Positions 6,234 through 6,655 of a stretch of 6,655 nucleotides of DNA are shown one piece after another. The stretch lies in assembly GCA_002401545.1 (NCBI GenBank), contig NVTJ01000043.1, positions 3,416 to 10,070 of the forward strand. The letters are read 5' to 3'. Position 1 is the stretch's first letter. Each line of letters opens with the position of its first letter. The notes beneath the pieces were generated by a model. It was given only the letters and a program-made list of their open reading frames with translations, did not search any database and was not told where the DNA came from. This DNA is from Alphaproteobacteria bacterium. GTDB lineage: Bacteria; Pseudomonadota; Alphaproteobacteria; Sphingomonadales; Emcibacteraceae. The position numbers and the translations under genes were made by a program.

Positions 6234-6655
6234 ATGGGTGATGATATATGTGACACATTTTCAGGGGTCGAACGAGTTCTTGTGTTGGCACCGCACCCAG
6301 ACGATGCTGAACTAGGGTGCGGGGGGTTGATTTCACTTTTGCGTGAGCGGAATATAGAAGTTTCAATATGTGTATTCTCTCTTTGTGAGGAGTCTATCCC
6401 GAACGGTTTTGCTCACGATGTATTGGCTCAAGAATTTAGAAACTCTGGACAAACACTAGGGGTTGTTGAGAAAAATTTAATCATCAAGAAATACAGAGTT
6501 CGGCGTTTTGATGAGAGTCGACAAGATATTTTGGAGGATATTGTTTGTCTAAGGCGCGAAATTAGGCCTGATCTTGTATTAATGCCATCTTTGGATGATA
6601 TTCACCAGGACCACGGTGTGATTGCCCAACAGGCACTACGTGCTATTAAGACAAC
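6234..6655 (+). CDS. PIG-L/LmbE family N-deacetylase, 3'-truncated by window end
   Basis: This is a probable zinc-dependent deacetylase that removes an N-acetyl group from an amino sugar (PIG-L, MshB and BshB are family members). 140 codons are visible with no stop before the window end; the family is usually about 220-300 residues, so roughly half may be present. After a short leader comes VLVLAPHPDDAELGCGG (15-31). By analogy with MshB, H21 and D24 would bind zinc and D23 would be the general base. A second motif, IHQDHG (123-128), supplies the third zinc ligand, probably H127. The preceding DLVLMPSLDD strand (113-122) is also typical. No signal peptide is evident, so it probably acts in the cytoplasm on a nucleotide sugar or lipid-linked sugar. 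The start is supported by AAGGAA 8 bases upstream. It is separated from the epimerase by 116 bp with a possible promoter of its own. The substrate is unknown, but the location suggests exposing an amine for re-acylation or leaving it free. Confidence 0.9.
   Translation, partial: MGDDICDTFSGVERVLVLAPHPDDAELGCGGLISLLRERNIEVSICVFSLCEESIPNGFAHDVLAQEFRNSGQTLGVVEKNLIIKKYRVRRFDESRQDILEDIVCLRREIRPDLVLMPSLDDIHQDHGVIAQQALRAIKT

Overview
The window is an internal slice of a surface-polysaccharide (O-antigen, capsule or similar) biosynthesis locus. All six genes are on the + strand. The sequence is AT-rich by eye, with many TTA and ATA codons, as is usual for such loci in many bacteria. The gene set resembles proteobacterial O-antigen loci: the epimerase reads like Pseudomonas WbpI and the AsnB-like protein like the WbpS/WbtH amidotransferases. 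A Gram-negative, probably proteobacterial host is therefore the best guess, but no housekeeping gene is present to confirm it.

Layout. (1) Positions 1-688: the C-terminal half or more of a GT-B family 4 glycosyltransferase, cut by the window start. (2) Positions 690-1949: a polytopic membrane protein of the Wzy/O-antigen ligase/TuaE type, with a GTG start one base after the previous stop. (3) Positions 1950-2061: a 112-bp AT-rich spacer. (4) Positions 2062-3906: a class II glutamine amidotransferase of the AsnB family, probably acting on a sugar. (5) Positions 3932-5053: a second family 4-like glycosyltransferase. (6) Positions 5050-6117: a non-hydrolysing UDP-sugar 2-epimerase that overlaps the glycosyltransferase by 4 bp (ATGA). 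(7) Positions 6118-6233: a 116-bp spacer with a possible promoter and a 10-bp palindrome. (8) Positions 6234-6655: the N-terminal 140 codons of a PIG-L/LmbE deacetylase, running off the window end.

Inferred joint function. The epimerase supplies a manno-configured UDP-acetamido sugar, possibly a diacetamido-uronic acid. The AsnB-like enzyme may amidate a uronic acid carboxylate, and the PIG-L enzyme may remove an N-acetyl group so the amine can stay free or be re-acylated. The two glycosyltransferases assemble the repeat unit at the cytoplasmic face, and the Wzy-like protein polymerises it in the periplasm. The individual families are well known. The most interesting point is the combination of amidotransferase, WbpI-like epimerase and N-deacetylase, which predicts an unusual amino-uronamide residue. 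No mobile element, CRISPR array, tRNA or rRNA was seen.
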